From positions 141,132-205,131 of the forward strand of contig DASVUH010000016.1 in the NCBI GenBank assembly GCA_036387135.1: a DNA stretch of 64,000 bases. Reading direction: 5' to 3'. Of this stretch, positions 1 to 9,253 are shown in pieces. The position numbers were made by a program, and so were the translations under genes. Each line of letters opens with the position of its first letter. Within the stretch, counting starts at the first letter, position 1. The notes below the pieces were generated by a model. It did no database searches and was not told the DNA's origin. It saw only the letters and a program-made list of their open reading frames with translations. Source of the stretch: JALZCH01 sp036387135. GTDB lineage: Bacteria; Acidobacteriota; Blastocatellia; Pyrinomonadales; Pyrinomonadaceae.

Positions 1-134
1 TCGGCAGAATGCTGACGCCCGAACAGCTTGTAAAAGTTAAAGAAGATATGGTGGGAAACGTTCGCACGGCTGAACGTCTGAGCGCCGCCAAACTGCAAAA
101 TGCGGACGAGCCGGATTTTGTTTTTGCCGCCTGA
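1..134 (+). CDS. C-terminal end of an unidentified protein (5' end outside window)
   Basis: An open frame enters from the left edge (first whole codon at position 3) and stops with TGA at 132-134, giving the last 43 residues of a protein ending PDFVFAA. The visible part is hydrophilic, with the helix-like stretch TPEQLVKVKEDMVGNVRTAE. No family can be recognised from so short a tail. It lies 32 bases before the amidase on the same strand, so the two may share a transcript. Its function is unknown. Confidence 0.6.
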   Translation, partial: GRMLTPEQLVKVKEDMVGNVRTAERLSAAKLQNADEPDFVFAA

Positions 135-166
135 ATTGCTCAAGTTTATTTACTATTTCAAAAAAT

Positions 167-1567
167 ATGCTTTCTGACGACGTTTTGTTTTCTTCGATTT
201 CAGAGCTTTCGCGCCTGATTAAAAACCGAAAAATCTCGCCGGTCGAATTAACCGAAAGCTATCTGGCGCGGCTCGAAAAATACGGGGCGACGCTCGGCGC
301 CGTAGCACAGGTTATGCGCGAATCTGCTTTGACGGAAGCCAGACAAGCCGAAGCGGAAATTCAAAAGGGACGTTATCGCGGCGCGCTGCACGGAATTCCT
401 TACGGCGCGAAAGATTTGCTCGCCACCAAAAATGCCAGAACGACGTGGGGTGCGGAGCCTTATCGCAATCAGCAGTTCGATTTTGATGCGACCGTCGTCA
501 AACGTCTGCGCGACGCGGGCGCGATTTTGATTGCGAAACTGGCGATGATCGAGCTGGCTGGCGGAATGGGCTACAGCGAAGCGCACGCTTCCTGGACTGG
601 CGCTTGCAAAACGCCCTGGAACACCGCTTTTTGGAGCGGCGGCTCGTCTTCGGGACCGGGCGCGGCGTCCTCTGCCGCATTGGTCGCGTTTTCAATCGGC
701 TCGGAAACTTCCGGTTCAATTATCACTCCGGCGGCATTTTGCGGCGTTTCCGGTTTGCGCCCAACCTACGGCGCGATTTCACGGCACGGCGCGATGGCGC
801 TTTCGTGGACGCTCGACAAGCTCGGTCCGATGTGCCGCACTGCGGAAGATTGCCGGATTGTTTTTGAAGCAATCGCGGGACACGATCCGCTTGACGCAAG
901 TTCAAAAGAAAGAACGAAAAAAACAGCGGCAAAAGATAATAAAGCGCGAATCCGAATCGGCGTGCTGAAAGATTCTTTTGAGAAGGCGCAGCCGGAAGTT
1001 CGCGACAATTTTTTGCGCTCAATCGAGCTTTTGAAAAATTTTGCCGATGTCAGAATGGATGTTAAGCTGCCGGATTTCCCATACGGCGCAGCAGTTGGAA
1101 CAATTGTTGACGCCGAAGGCGCGAGCGCGTTTCGAGATTTAATTGAATCTGGCGAAGTCAAAAAACTGGCTTCGCCGAGCGGACAAATCGGCGGTTTTTC
1201 GGCTTCGCTCGTCACGGCGGTTGATTATCTGCACGCAATGCGGCTGCGCGCGCCGATGCGCCGCGCCTGGGCGAAAATGTTTGAGGAAATTGATTTGCTC
1301 GCAGCGCCTTCGCGCGGAACAGTCGCTTATCCGATTGATAAAACTTTTGACAAAGCGTATCCGGGCATCGGCGGCGCTTCGCCAATCGGCGCGAGCAATC
1401 TGGTCGGCGTTCCGGCTATTTCTATTCCGAACGGTTTCGGAGAAAACAATCTGCCGACCGGAATCCAATTTGTCGCCGCCGCCTGGGAAGAAGATTTGCT
1501 GTTTGAAGCGGCAAACAAGCTACAGCAAACGACGGATTGGCACAAGCGCCGTCCTAATTTGCTTTAA
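167..1567 (+). CDS. Amidase signature family hydrolase
   Basis: A 466-residue member of the amidase signature family (GatA/AtzF/FAAH-like), which cleaves carboxylic amides with a Ser-cisSer-Lys triad. The triad is readable: Lys82 in YGAKDL, the serine-rich loop GGSSSGPGAA at about 158-167, and the nucleophile Ser in GSETSGSI at about 179-186. Length matches the family. No signal peptide is seen, so it is probably cytoplasmic. The substrate cannot be told from sequence. GatA is less likely because no gatB or gatC flanks it; a catabolic amidase or allophanate-hydrolase-like enzyme is possible given the purine genes 8 kb downstream, but that is speculation. A perfect hairpin follows. Confidence 0.85.
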   Translation: MLSDDVLFSSISELSRLIKNRKISPVELTESYLARLEKYGATLGAVAQVMRESALTEARQAEAEIQKGRYRGALHGIPYGAKDLLATKNARTTWGAEPYRNQQFDFDATVVKRLRDAGAILIAKLAMIELAGGMGYSEAHASWTGACKTPWNTAFWSGGSSSGPGAASSAALVAFSIGSETSGSIITPAAFCGVSGLRPTYGAISRHGAMALSWTLDKLGPMCRTAEDCRIVFEAIAGHDPLDASSKERTKKTAAKDNKARIRIGVLKDSFEKAQPEVRDNFLRSIELLKNFADVRMDVKLPDFPYGAAVGTIVDAEGASAFRDLIESGEVKKLASPSGQIGGFSASLVTAVDYLHAMRLRAPMRRAWAKMFEEIDLLAAPSRGTVAYPIDKTFDKAYPGIGGASPIGASNLVGVPAISIPNGFGENNLPTGIQFVAAAWEEDLLFEAANKLQQTTDWHKRRPNLL

Positions 1568-1594
1568 AACCGTTACGTATTTTGTTGGATAAAT

Positions 1595-1634
1595 GAAAAT
1601 CGGACATTGACCGCGCGGTCAATGTCCGATTTTC
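1595..1634 (+). terminator. Perfect 40-base palindrome, probable terminator of the amidase gene
   Basis: Positions 1595-1614 and 1615-1634 are exact reverse complements with no spacer, so the RNA would form a stem of up to 18 pairs with a small tip loop. It begins 27 bases after the amidase stop codon. The 3' arm ends in TTTTC, a short U run. A long, stable stem just after a stop codon is best read as an intrinsic terminator. Confidence 0.7.
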
Positions 1635-1905
1635 TATTGAGACGAAAAAAAGTCTTTGAGCTTCTGTTTTTAGGGAATAAACAAAACAGAAAGTTTTTCA
1701 AAGAGGTAGCCAGCTTACGCTAAAAGCTCGCTAAAAAGGATCACTATATGAAATAACTAGCGGTTTACACGCGGAGCTAAATTAAAAGTTCCAGAAAAAT
1801 TTGAAAAAATTTCGCCAGACGTTGTTCACCGCATTAATACTGCTCGAAACTTGTATTTAATGACGAAAACACACGTATTTTTTTAAATTCTTTTGCGAGG
1901 GGAAG
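1635..1905. other. Gene-free interval
   Basis: About 270 bases between two hairpins. It is AT-rich with stops in all frames. I see no tRNA, known RNA or clear promoter, and no remnant of a recognisable gene. Confidence 0.5.
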
Positions 1906-1966
1906 GGAAATCGCGGAGACATTAGACTGCGAATCATTTTCAAAGGCTGATGTCTCCGCGATTTCC
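1906..1966 (-). terminator. Stem-loop at the 3' end of the mosaic secreted protein gene
   Basis: Positions 1906-1922 and 1950-1966 are exact 17-base inverted repeats separated by 27 bases. The structure starts 3 bases beyond the minus-strand stop codon at 1969. No clear U run follows on the minus strand, so it may act as an RNA-end stabiliser as much as an intrinsic terminator. Confidence 0.55.
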
Positions 1967-1968
1967 AA

Positions 1969-4900
1969 TTAATTATTTTCAAGTAGTGCGCGGGATAGAG
2001 TTAACGTTTTTTGGTTTAAAGCCATTTTTGCCGTGTCCTTAACCTTAAAGCGCAATTTTATCAACGTGCCGTTTGCTGTAATCAAATCAGCCCCGCCGGA
2101 AGCGGCAATACCGATTCTGCCCGGTTTTGTCGTATCTGAAACAATGGAAAAGTTGTTTGCCGTTAATGTATCGGTTGTTTCAATCGGCTGAATCGAATCC
2201 AATTCCAAGATATTGGAATCAAATACCACATCAACTGAAAAACCGGAAATTGATTCGCTGTTGTTTGTTAATAAAACCGGAATTATCAAACTGCCTTTCT
2301 CGATCCGGCTTGCTTTTGTACCCAGCAGCAATTGAGCGCCTATAATTGCTGATTTTCTATTTATTGCGCTCATTCCTTCAACAAACGATGAATTTTCCGC
2401 TTCGGCGGCAACTGTTTCCTCGTCAGCGTTAGCTAAAGAATTGGTTTGCGGCGGAATCCAGTTTCCGTTTACTTCGCCGATTAGAATTGCTTCGTAGTTT
2501 TCATTTTCGACCGACTCAAATAATGAATTGTAATTGCGTACGGGCGGCGTGAATTTCCAACTGCCGACTTCGCCGGTCGCTCCGGTCTGTCCGCCGGCGG
2601 CTACATATCGCAGGATTTGCGTAGCGTCAAAAGATGTAATCGTGCCGCTGTTATTTGTATCGGCGGCGATGCGTTGATTCGGAGTTAAAATTCCGTTGCC
2701 CGCAGCGATATGACGCAGAACCAATGTCGCGTCAAACGTTGAAATTCCGTTTGCGCCTCCGCTCTTTGACGGAGTGACTGTGTATTGTCCGCCCTCAAGT
2801 AAATTCTCCAGCCTGTAAGAGCCGTCGGAGCCGGTATTAGAAACTGCAAAAGAAGCACCCGTTGTTGTTAACGAAACGTTTGAGACAAATTTGGCGTTTT
2901 GTCCCGCAGGCGTTGTGCCATAGGTGATATTCCCTGACAGCGATGCCGTTTGCGCAGCCGGGTTTATATGAGCAACCATAAACGGAGAAAGCGACGAAAC
3001 GTTTTGTGAGACAGTGCAGGTACCGGCATTAAAAATCGGAGATGAATTGTTATACTCCACCCATTCGCCATCGGTAAAATGCATCAAGCGCATATTGCTG
3101 CAAGTTAATGAATTAGCAACCGGAGCCACGTTAAATGAAACCGTAACGAAGTTCATATATGAAGCGGAGGTGCGAATATCATAGATCGGGGAACCGGGCG
3201 CATAGCCGGACGGCAGCGGCGGCATCTGCTTTTTCTGCAACAATGTGGCAACAGTTCTGCCCGGTGCGGCGATCATGGCGAAGGTGACGTTGATGTTGCT
3301 TGCCGGTGAAACCGTCACGTTTTGAGTGCTTGGAATTGCTTGCCACATCGGAGCATAATTTAAGCCTTCGCTTACCAGAGGCGTTTGACCGCTGCCATCC
3401 GGGTTCATTGTAGAGAGCTGGATGACAGGGGTTTGATTGTTGTTCAGGTTGCGAGTGAAAATTATTTTTGTACCATCGGGTGCCCATTCCGGTTCACCTT
3501 CGAAAATCGTCGGCGTATTGGTCAAATTAATCGCTCCGCTGCCGTCGGCTTTCATCACGTAAATGTCCCAGTTGCGTCTGAAGGCTATTTTTGAGCCGTC
3601 GGGCGACCAGGAAGGAGAGCCGTCACTATTGCCGCTGGTCAGTCCTCTGTTATTACTGCCGTCCGCGTTCATGGTATAGATGCGAGGACCGCCAGACAGA
3701 TTGCTTACAAACACGATTTTAGTGCTGTCGGGTGACCACTTTGCCGCATTATCATAAACGGAATTGTATGTTAGTTGCCGCAAATTAGTGCCGTTTGAAT
3801 CCATCACGTAAATATCGGATTCATCGCCGCTGCCGCGCGTAAAGGAAATTTTCCTGCCGTCAGGCGAATAACGGGGAGAAGACCCTTCGCCGGAGTAAGC
3901 GCCGATTTGATTAATCTTATTCGAGCCGTCGGCGTTCATCGAATAAAGATTCCAACTCCTGGTAAACGCGATTCTGCTGTTGTCCGGCGAAAAAGCCGGA
4001 TGAAAATCATAAGCATAAGTCATGTTCGTCAAATTCGTTAAATTGCTGCCGTCATTATTAATAGTAAAAATTTGATAACCATTATTCAGGGAGCGGTAAA
4101 AAAGGATTTTGCCGTTTCGCGCAGTCGGCATCCATGCCGATTCGGTGCAAACGCCTGCGCTGCCGGAATAATAAAGGCTTCTTATTTCGGTTTCGGAAAG
4201 CACACGATTGAAAGTTGCAAATTCATCAATTTGTCCGTTCCAGTTGCGATCGGTCACATTAGGATTACTTACCCGACGCGCGAGCCACAAATTTTGCCCG
4301 TTGCTGTAATTGACCGGAAGGGAAGTCGGCATCCAATTAAGAAAAACCCCATCACGGTAAATCTTGATGCCGTTTTCTGCGCGCACAATGGTCAAATGCT
4401 GCCATACGTTTGGCTCTAGACTGAAGCCGACGCTGCCGCCTTTATCAATATAAGAATAAAAGTTTGTCCCATTTTGGTTTTGTTCGATAGACCAATTTGC
4501 CAACTCGTTACGGCTATTATCAACGAGAGTCGCGGATGCAATTTGCGTTTCACCGGGATTGACCCACATCGAAACGGTAAAGGTGTTGTAATCAAAAGCA
4601 TCGCGGAGGAAGACGTGTTGATTCACGCCGTTAAATTTAAAGCTTTGCCCAACTTTGCCCGCCGCATAACTTACGTTACCGGAAGGCAAAGCGTTGTAGT
4701 TGCCCGTCGAATCCTTGATGACATTTTCCGCCTGGTACCAACTCTTCATATTTTCCGGCGGCGGAGAGCAGAGCGGATCAATCTGCCCTCGGATTTCGCC
4801 ATTAGGGAATGCAGGCGACGTAACGTTGAAATACCACAGCCCGGCTTTCAAATCCGCCACTTGCGATGCCGTAACAGTGTAAGATTTAGTTGAAACACCT

Positions 4901-5229
4901 GCCGGCAAACTGAAAATCACCCCGGCTGTAGCGCCGCGCGGCGCAGCAGCGTGAACTCGCGCGTTGCTTTGCGTGTTTTGCAAGCCGTTTAAGTTGAGCG
5001 TCACGATAACTTTATTTTCCGAGTCGTTCAAAATCACGCTGCCAACTCCGGTAGCGGATGAATTGGTTGCCGGAACAGCTTGATTACCGTTTAGCGCTGA
5101 AGTAAAAACCGTATCGGCTCGAGCAATGGTTACGCCGAGCAAACAAACTGCGAACACGAGCGTTATGCAAATGCGCGAAGCGGCGCAGAAATGCGAAAGA
5201 AAACAGTCGGTAAAATAATTGCGCTTCAT
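1969..5229 (-). CDS. Large secreted mosaic protein: CHRD, LamG-like, PD40 repeats, dockerin-like and cohesin-like parts
   Basis: A 1086-residue exported protein. An N-terminal signal peptide (hydrophobic core ITLVFAVCLLGVTIA, cleavage near ARA-DT) is followed by a CHRD domain (about 38-150), a LamG/concanavalin-like domain (about 155-360), and a run of PD40/TolB-like beta-propeller repeats (about 365-640) marked by WSPDGSKIAF-type motifs. A carboxypeptidase-regulatory-like beta domain follows (about 755-825). Next come two dockerin-type-I-like segments (about 828-880) with ISTFDATLVLRHIAAG and ITSFDATQILRYVAAG around a DTNNSGT calcium loop. A C-terminal cohesin-like domain (about 955-1083) ends the protein. 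No catalytic residues are apparent; carbohydrate or matrix binding is inferred. It stands alone on its strand. Confidence 0.85.
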   Translation of the reverse strand: MKRNYFTDCFLSHFCAASRICITLVFAVCLLGVTIARADTVFTSALNGNQAVPATNSSATGVGSVILNDSENKVIVTLNLNGLQNTQSNARVHAAAPRGATAGVIFSLPAGVSTKSYTVTASQVADLKAGLWYFNVTSPAFPNGEIRGQIDPLCSPPPENMKSWYQAENVIKDSTGNYNALPSGNVSYAAGKVGQSFKFNGVNQHVFLRDAFDYNTFTVSMWVNPGETQIASATLVDNSRNELANWSIEQNQNGTNFYSYIDKGGSVGFSLEPNVWQHLTIVRAENGIKIYRDGVFLNWMPTSLPVNYSNGQNLWLARRVSNPNVTDRNWNGQIDEFATFNRVLSETEIRSLYYSGSAGVCTESAWMPTARNGKILFYRSLNNGYQIFTINNDGSNLTNLTNMTYAYDFHPAFSPDNSRIAFTRSWNLYSMNADGSNKINQIGAYSGEGSSPRYSPDGRKISFTRGSGDESDIYVMDSNGTNLRQLTYNSVYDNAAKWSPDSTKIVFVSNLSGGPRIYTMNADGSNNRGLTSGNSDGSPSWSPDGSKIAFRRNWDIYVMKADGSGAINLTNTPTIFEGEPEWAPDGTKIIFTRNLNNNQTPVIQLSTMNPDGSGQTPLVSEGLNYAPMWQAIPSTQNVTVSPASNINVTFAMIAAPGRTVATLLQKKQMPPLPSGYAPGSPIYDIRTSASYMNFVTVSFNVAPVANSLTCSNMRLMHFTDGEWVEYNNSSPIFNAGTCTVSQNVSSLSPFMVAHINPAAQTASLSGNITYGTTPAGQNAKFVSNVSLTTTGASFAVSNTGSDGSYRLENLLEGGQYTVTPSKSGGANGISTFDATLVLRHIAAGNGILTPNQRIAADTNNSGTITSFDATQILRYVAAGGQTGATGEVGSWKFTPPVRNYNSLFESVENENYEAILIGEVNGNWIPPQTNSLANADEETVAAEAENSSFVEGMSAINRKSAIIGAQLLLGTKASRIEKGSLIIPVLLTNNSESISGFSVDVVFDSNILELDSIQPIETTDTLTANNFSIVSDTTKPGRIGIAASGGADLITANGTLIKLRFKVKDTAKMALNQKTLTLSRALLENN

Positions 5230-5717
5230 AAATTAAATTCTCCAAAGTATTTTGTTATTCCGTTGCCGAGACCTCTTACTTCATCTCATTTTGGCTGGCG
5301 CGCATTATTCGCGCCGGAGAGTTCCGTTTGCCAATAAAACTCTTCAATTAACTAACGCGAAAAATATGAGGAAAAAGATTCAGCTTTGATAATTTTTTAA
5401 AATTACAATATCCCGACTTATCATTTGAAAAAAGAAAACACATTTTCCTATTTGTATTTAAAACAATTCGGAACAAGCGTTTGGAATAAGAAATTTTGAA
5501 GAAACGGTAAAGGGGAGGTTGTCGGAAAATAAAAATTTCCAATCAAAATTTGCTTGAAATTTCACCACAATAATCCGATTTTTTTTAAGAAAATATAGAC
5601 ATCGGCTAAAGTAGGGAGTAAAATGGCTGACAAATTCGGGTTATTTATCCTAATGGACGAAATACGATAATGTATCAGTCTATTTGTAAAATTTTGAAAG
5701 ACGAGGAAAAGTTAGAA
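5230..5717. other. Gene-free interval between divergent secreted-protein genes
   Basis: About 490 AT-rich bases between the start of the mosaic protein (minus) and the start of the small secreted protein (plus). It must hold both promoters. I find no convincing -35/-10 pair, RNA gene or repeat. A 64-codon minus-strand frame at 5348-5542 has no coding character. Confidence 0.5.
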
Positions 5718-6695
5718 ATGAAAATTTTAAATGTCGAGCTAAAGCTACGAAAAATATCTCTCCTGCATTTAGCAGCTATTTTTGGTTTGCTAACCTTTGG
5801 TTTGTTACAAACAGTACAAGCCCAAACACAAACTTTCGCACAATTCACTCAGCAAAGCAGCACCAACGGGTTTATCTTTACCAACAATGCCGGAGCGAGT
5901 GCCACTTTATCTACGCCTTTGAATGGCACGCGGATCACATTTAGGTACCTGGGCATTGTCGGATTGGATCCCCAACTGCAAGGTGATCAATGCGCCGACA
6001 TATTTGTGGACGCAAATACAAATGATCCAGCTTTACCCGGAGCTCCGCCAAACGGATACGCGCAACCCTTCGACACTGTGATAATCCAGATTTTGCGCTG
6101 CGCTCCGGCTACGGTCGGCGCCAATACGCGAAGAAATTTGTTGACCGCGACGGTTACCACCGGCGCTCCCACATTTACCGGTAATTTAGGCGGTGAGTCA
6201 GGCAGTTTTTTTGCTTCAACTCCAAATCAAAACGTTGTTTTTACTTCTGATTTTCTCAGTTTTGCCAACACTGTCGAGAGAAATTTTGCGCTTAGCTTCT
6301 CTTCTATTATCCCGCAGCTTGCGCTTGGACCGGGCGGGTTTTTTGACAGCTTTACAGCCGCCGGAACGGGAACATTCGCATCGAGTCCGCGACCTGTTAT
6401 TTGCTGCATCACTACGCCGGCATCGGTTTCGATCAGCGGTCGCGTAGTTGCTCCGAACGGGCGTGGTTTAAGCGGCGCGACGGTCACTTTAACCGAAGCG
6501 GACGGAACGATTCATCGGGTTCGCACAAGCGCTTTCGGTAATTACCGTGTTGCGGATTTGACGGCGGGTCAAACCGTAATTATCTCGGTAGCTTCCAAAC
6601 GATATAATTACCAGCCGAGGACTTTGAACCTTAACGAAGATGTCGAGAATTTAAATCTGCTTTCGGCAGAGGAGCAATCTCGCAAATCTTTTTAA
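5718..6695 (+). CDS. Secreted protein with C-terminal carboxypeptidase-regulatory-like (CarboxypepD_reg) domain
   Basis: 325 residues from the ATG at 5718, preferred over the ATG at 5670 because GAGGAAAA lies just upstream (5703-5710) and because this start puts a clean signal peptide first (core LLHLAAIFGLLTFGLLQ, cleavage near VQA-QT). The middle is a beta-rich, low-complexity region of unknown fold. The last ~80 residues form a regulatory-like beta sandwich: SISGRVVAPNGRGLSGATV, then FGNYRVADLTAGQTVIISV. Such domains occur widely in secreted Acidobacteria proteins, probably as adhesion or stabilising modules. No enzymatic motif is seen. It ends just before a bidirectional terminator. Confidence 0.75.
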   Translation: MKILNVELKLRKISLLHLAAIFGLLTFGLLQTVQAQTQTFAQFTQQSSTNGFIFTNNAGASATLSTPLNGTRITFRYLGIVGLDPQLQGDQCADIFVDANTNDPALPGAPPNGYAQPFDTVIIQILRCAPATVGANTRRNLLTATVTTGAPTFTGNLGGESGSFFASTPNQNVVFTSDFLSFANTVERNFALSFSSIIPQLALGPGGFFDSFTAAGTGTFASSPRPVICCITTPASVSISGRVVAPNGRGLSGATVTLTEADGTIHRVRTSAFGNYRVADLTAGQTVIISVASKRYNYQPRTLNLNEDVENLNLLSAEEQSRKSF

Positions 6696-6711
6696 GACGT
6701 TCGGAAAGAAT

Positions 6712-6754
6712 AAAAATAAAAGCAGCAGTTTTTTAACTGCTGCTTTTATTTTTT
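6712..6754. terminator. Bidirectional intrinsic terminator
   Basis: Arms 6712-6730 and 6735-6753 are exact inverted repeats (core GCAGCAGTT/AACTGCTGC) with a 4-base loop, flanked by A-rich and T-rich runs on each side. It lies between two genes that converge, so it can serve both. Confidence 0.85.
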
Positions 6755-6779
6755 GAAAAAAATACGCCTAAAATATCAA

Positions 6780-7928
6780 TTAACGCCCCAAAACATTATG
6801 GCTTTCCGAGAGCAGGCGGCAAAATTGGATTATTCGGTTTTCCGCCCAGAAACGATTTTTGCCGTCCGTTTTTGAATCCGCGACAAAACCGACGTGCCCT
6901 CCGTTTTCCGGTGCAAGCAAAATGACAAAAGGATTCGCCCCGCGCGAAATTTGATTGAAAGCGGTGAAGGGAACAAACGGATCGTCCTGCGCGTGAACGA
7001 TCAAAGTCGGAACTCTGATTTTTTCAATTAACTTGAGCGAGCTGGAACGCGAATAATAATCGTCAACGTCTTTGAAACCGCCGTAAGGAGCGGTAAAGCG
7101 GGAGTCGAAATCGCGGATGCTGCGAATTTGTTCGATTCCTTCGGTTTGGAAGCGTTCGGGATAAAGTTTTTGGACGCGCCGCATTCTTTTTGCGAGATTG
7201 TTGAGAAATCTGCGGTTATAAATCCAGTTTGAGCGAAACCCGATTGCGTCGGAGCAGGCAGCCAAATCAATCGGAGGCGAAACCGCCGCTACGCCGCGAA
7301 GCTCCGGCGGCGGGTTTTCATTCCATTCGCCCGCCAGCTTCAGGCTCATATTTCCGCCCAAAGAAAAACCGGCGAGAAAAATTTGTTCCAGACAATCTTT
7401 CTCAATTAGCTCTTCAATTATACGGCGCAAATCTTCCGACATTCCGCTGTGGTAAAGCGTGTTCGTCAGATGTTCGGTCGAGCCGCAGCTTCGCAGGTTG
7501 AGCCGCAAAACATTAAATCCGTTTGCAAAAGCGGCTGCTGCCGTGCCCAGCATATAAATCGAATTGCTTGAGCCTTCGAGACCGTGAACGAGAATCAGAG
7601 TCGGCGTTTTTCGGCGTTTTTCCCTTGTCTGCCAGCGACAATGCGCGAGCAATCGCACGCCCGGCGCGACTTCAAACAAACGCTCTTCGTCATTTTTTAA
7701 CTCCGAATTTAATTGAGCGCGGCGCGGATAAAGATATGCGAGAATCGTTTGCGCGTGATTATTTCTCAAAAGCGGATGCGGTCGAAACGGTTTGGCTTTG
7801 AGCTGCCGTTCGACCAATGATAAATCAACCGGAATCGAAATCGGCGGATTTCCTTTGAGCCTATCTGTTAATCGAGTTTCTTGTTTCATTTGGTTCAAAC
7901 TAAAAATATCAAGTCCCAGAGGCGGCAT
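6780..7928 (-). CDS. Alpha/beta hydrolase of the YheT/ABHD1-3 family
   Basis: A 382-residue predicted esterase. It has the family N-terminus (FRPHPLLRNNHAQTI), the oxyanion-region motif LVHGLEGSSNS, the nucleophile elbow GFSLGGN (Ser within GxSxG), the acid in HAQDDPFVPF and the histidine in GGHVGFV. This fits the COG0429 family, annotated as hydrolases of short-chain esters or lipids; the physiological substrate is unknown. No signal peptide. An alternative ATG lies 13 codons inside (7889). It is divergent from the serine hydrolase, with their control region at 7929-8024. Confidence 0.88.
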   Translation of the reverse strand: MPPLGLDIFSLNQMKQETRLTDRLKGNPPISIPVDLSLVERQLKAKPFRPHPLLRNNHAQTILAYLYPRRAQLNSELKNDEERLFEVAPGVRLLAHCRWQTREKRRKTPTLILVHGLEGSSNSIYMLGTAAAAFANGFNVLRLNLRSCGSTEHLTNTLYHSGMSEDLRRIIEELIEKDCLEQIFLAGFSLGGNMSLKLAGEWNENPPPELRGVAAVSPPIDLAACSDAIGFRSNWIYNRRFLNNLAKRMRRVQKLYPERFQTEGIEQIRSIRDFDSRFTAPYGGFKDVDDYYSRSSSLKLIEKIRVPTLIVHAQDDPFVPFTAFNQISRGANPFVILLAPENGGHVGFVADSKTDGKNRFWAENRIIQFCRLLSESHNVLGR

Positions 7929-8024
7929 TCAACCGCATTTGTTACCGCTCGCCAAAACAGGCATCAGCAGTCCGCCAAGTCTTTTAGGTGCGGAAAACAA
8001 AATTTTGATATGCTCCTATTCGTT

Positions 8025-9224
8025 ATGAAAACTAAGCTAATCGGCGTTCTGTTTTTCATCGTCCTTTTAAATTTGTATTCAGCACAAATTAAGGCGCAAA
8101 AGCCACCAGCCCAAACATCGCAGGCTGTTACAAATACGCAAGAGATTCCGGCGGACAAAATTAAGAAAATCGAAGCCGAAATAGCGATTTGGATGGCGAA
8201 GCACAAAGCGCCCGCGCTTTCGATCGCCATTGTCACGGACGATCAACTGCGCTGGTCGAAAGGCTATGGACTTTCGGACATAGAAAATAATGTTTCAACG
8301 CGCGCCGATACAGCTTACCGTCTTGCGTCAATCGCCAAATCAATCACTGCGACCGCTGTAATGCATCTCGTCGAGCGCGGGAAAATTGATTTGGACGCCC
8401 CGGTTAATAAATATTGCGCCGCATACCCGGAAAAACAAAGTCTGAAAGACGCGCCGGACAAACAGTTTTCAATCACCGTCCGCCAACTGCTGATTCATCA
8501 CAGCGGAGTGCGCCACAACAAGCCGGAAGAAGTTTTCAGCACGCGCCATTTTAATAACATCAACGAAGCGGTCGCGTCGTTTAAGGATGACCCGCTGGTC
8601 ATCGAACCCGGATCAAAATATTCGTATTCGACGCCCGGTTACACGCTGCTCGGCTGTGCCATCGAAGGCGCTTCGGGAATGAGCTATCTTGATTACGTCC
8701 GCGAAAATATTTTCAAACCCGCCGGAATGACGCGCACGCAAGCGGACGACGTTTACGCGGTCATCGCGAATCGGGCGCGCGGCTACCGCAAAACGCAGTC
8801 GGGCGAAATTCAGAACGCGCCGCTTCACGATACGAGCATCAAGATTCCGGGCGGCGGGCTTGTTTCAACCGCTGAAGATTTGGCTAAATTCGCCGTAGCC
8901 ATTAACACTAACCGGCTGGTCAAGCCGGAAACGCTCGCGCAAATGTGGACAAAGCCGAAAACACCGGACGGTAAAGACCAAAGCTATGCTTTCGGCTTTT
9001 TGATCAACGACCAGAACGGATTGCTCCGCGTCTTTAACGACGGCTCGCAAGCCGGAACGCGGACTTATCTTTATCTGCATCCGAAACAGAAATTTGCCGT
9101 CGCCCTGATGACGAATTTGGAACGAGCCTGGTGCGAAGAACTCGTGCCGAAGATTATTGAGGCGCTCGGCGATAAGCCAGCCGCGCCAAGTTCCAATGTA
9201 GTTTCAAAACAGCCTCTGAGATGA
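8025..9224 (+). CDS. Secreted serine hydrolase, class C beta-lactamase/DD-peptidase-like
   Basis: About 400 residues from the ATG at 8025. This start gives a standard signal peptide (MKTKLIGVLFFIVLLNLYSA, then QIKAQ) and avoids overlapping the divergent gene, unlike the longer frame from 7881. The SxxK motif is SIAK in RLASIAKSITATAV, the second motif is YSYSTPGY in place of YxN, and the third region is NDGSQAGTRTYLYL. Proteins of this family (AmpC, EstB, D-aminopeptidase, Lact-2) cleave esters, amides or D-amino acid peptides in the periplasm. A true beta-lactamase role cannot be claimed. Single-gene unit by spacing. Confidence 0.87.
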   Translation: MKTKLIGVLFFIVLLNLYSAQIKAQKPPAQTSQAVTNTQEIPADKIKKIEAEIAIWMAKHKAPALSIAIVTDDQLRWSKGYGLSDIENNVSTRADTAYRLASIAKSITATAVMHLVERGKIDLDAPVNKYCAAYPEKQSLKDAPDKQFSITVRQLLIHHSGVRHNKPEEVFSTRHFNNINEAVASFKDDPLVIEPGSKYSYSTPGYTLLGCAIEGASGMSYLDYVRENIFKPAGMTRTQADDVYAVIANRARGYRKTQSGEIQNAPLHDTSIKIPGGGLVSTAEDLAKFAVAINTNRLVKPETLAQMWTKPKTPDGKDQSYAFGFLINDQNGLLRVFNDGSQAGTRTYLYLHPKQKFAVALMTNLERAWCEELVPKIIEALGDKPAAPSSNVVSKQPLR

Positions 9225-9253
9225 ATTCAATCTGAATGTATTAAAATATTTTA

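Noticed and set aside
5348..5542. 64-codon minus-strand frame
   Set aside because: AT-rich, Phe/Lys-rich, no ribosome site; chance frame in a gene-free interval.
8025..9224. Calling this gene an antibiotic-resistance beta-lactamase
   Set aside because: SxxK is present but the YxN and KTG-like motifs are atypical. The family is mostly esterases and peptidases.
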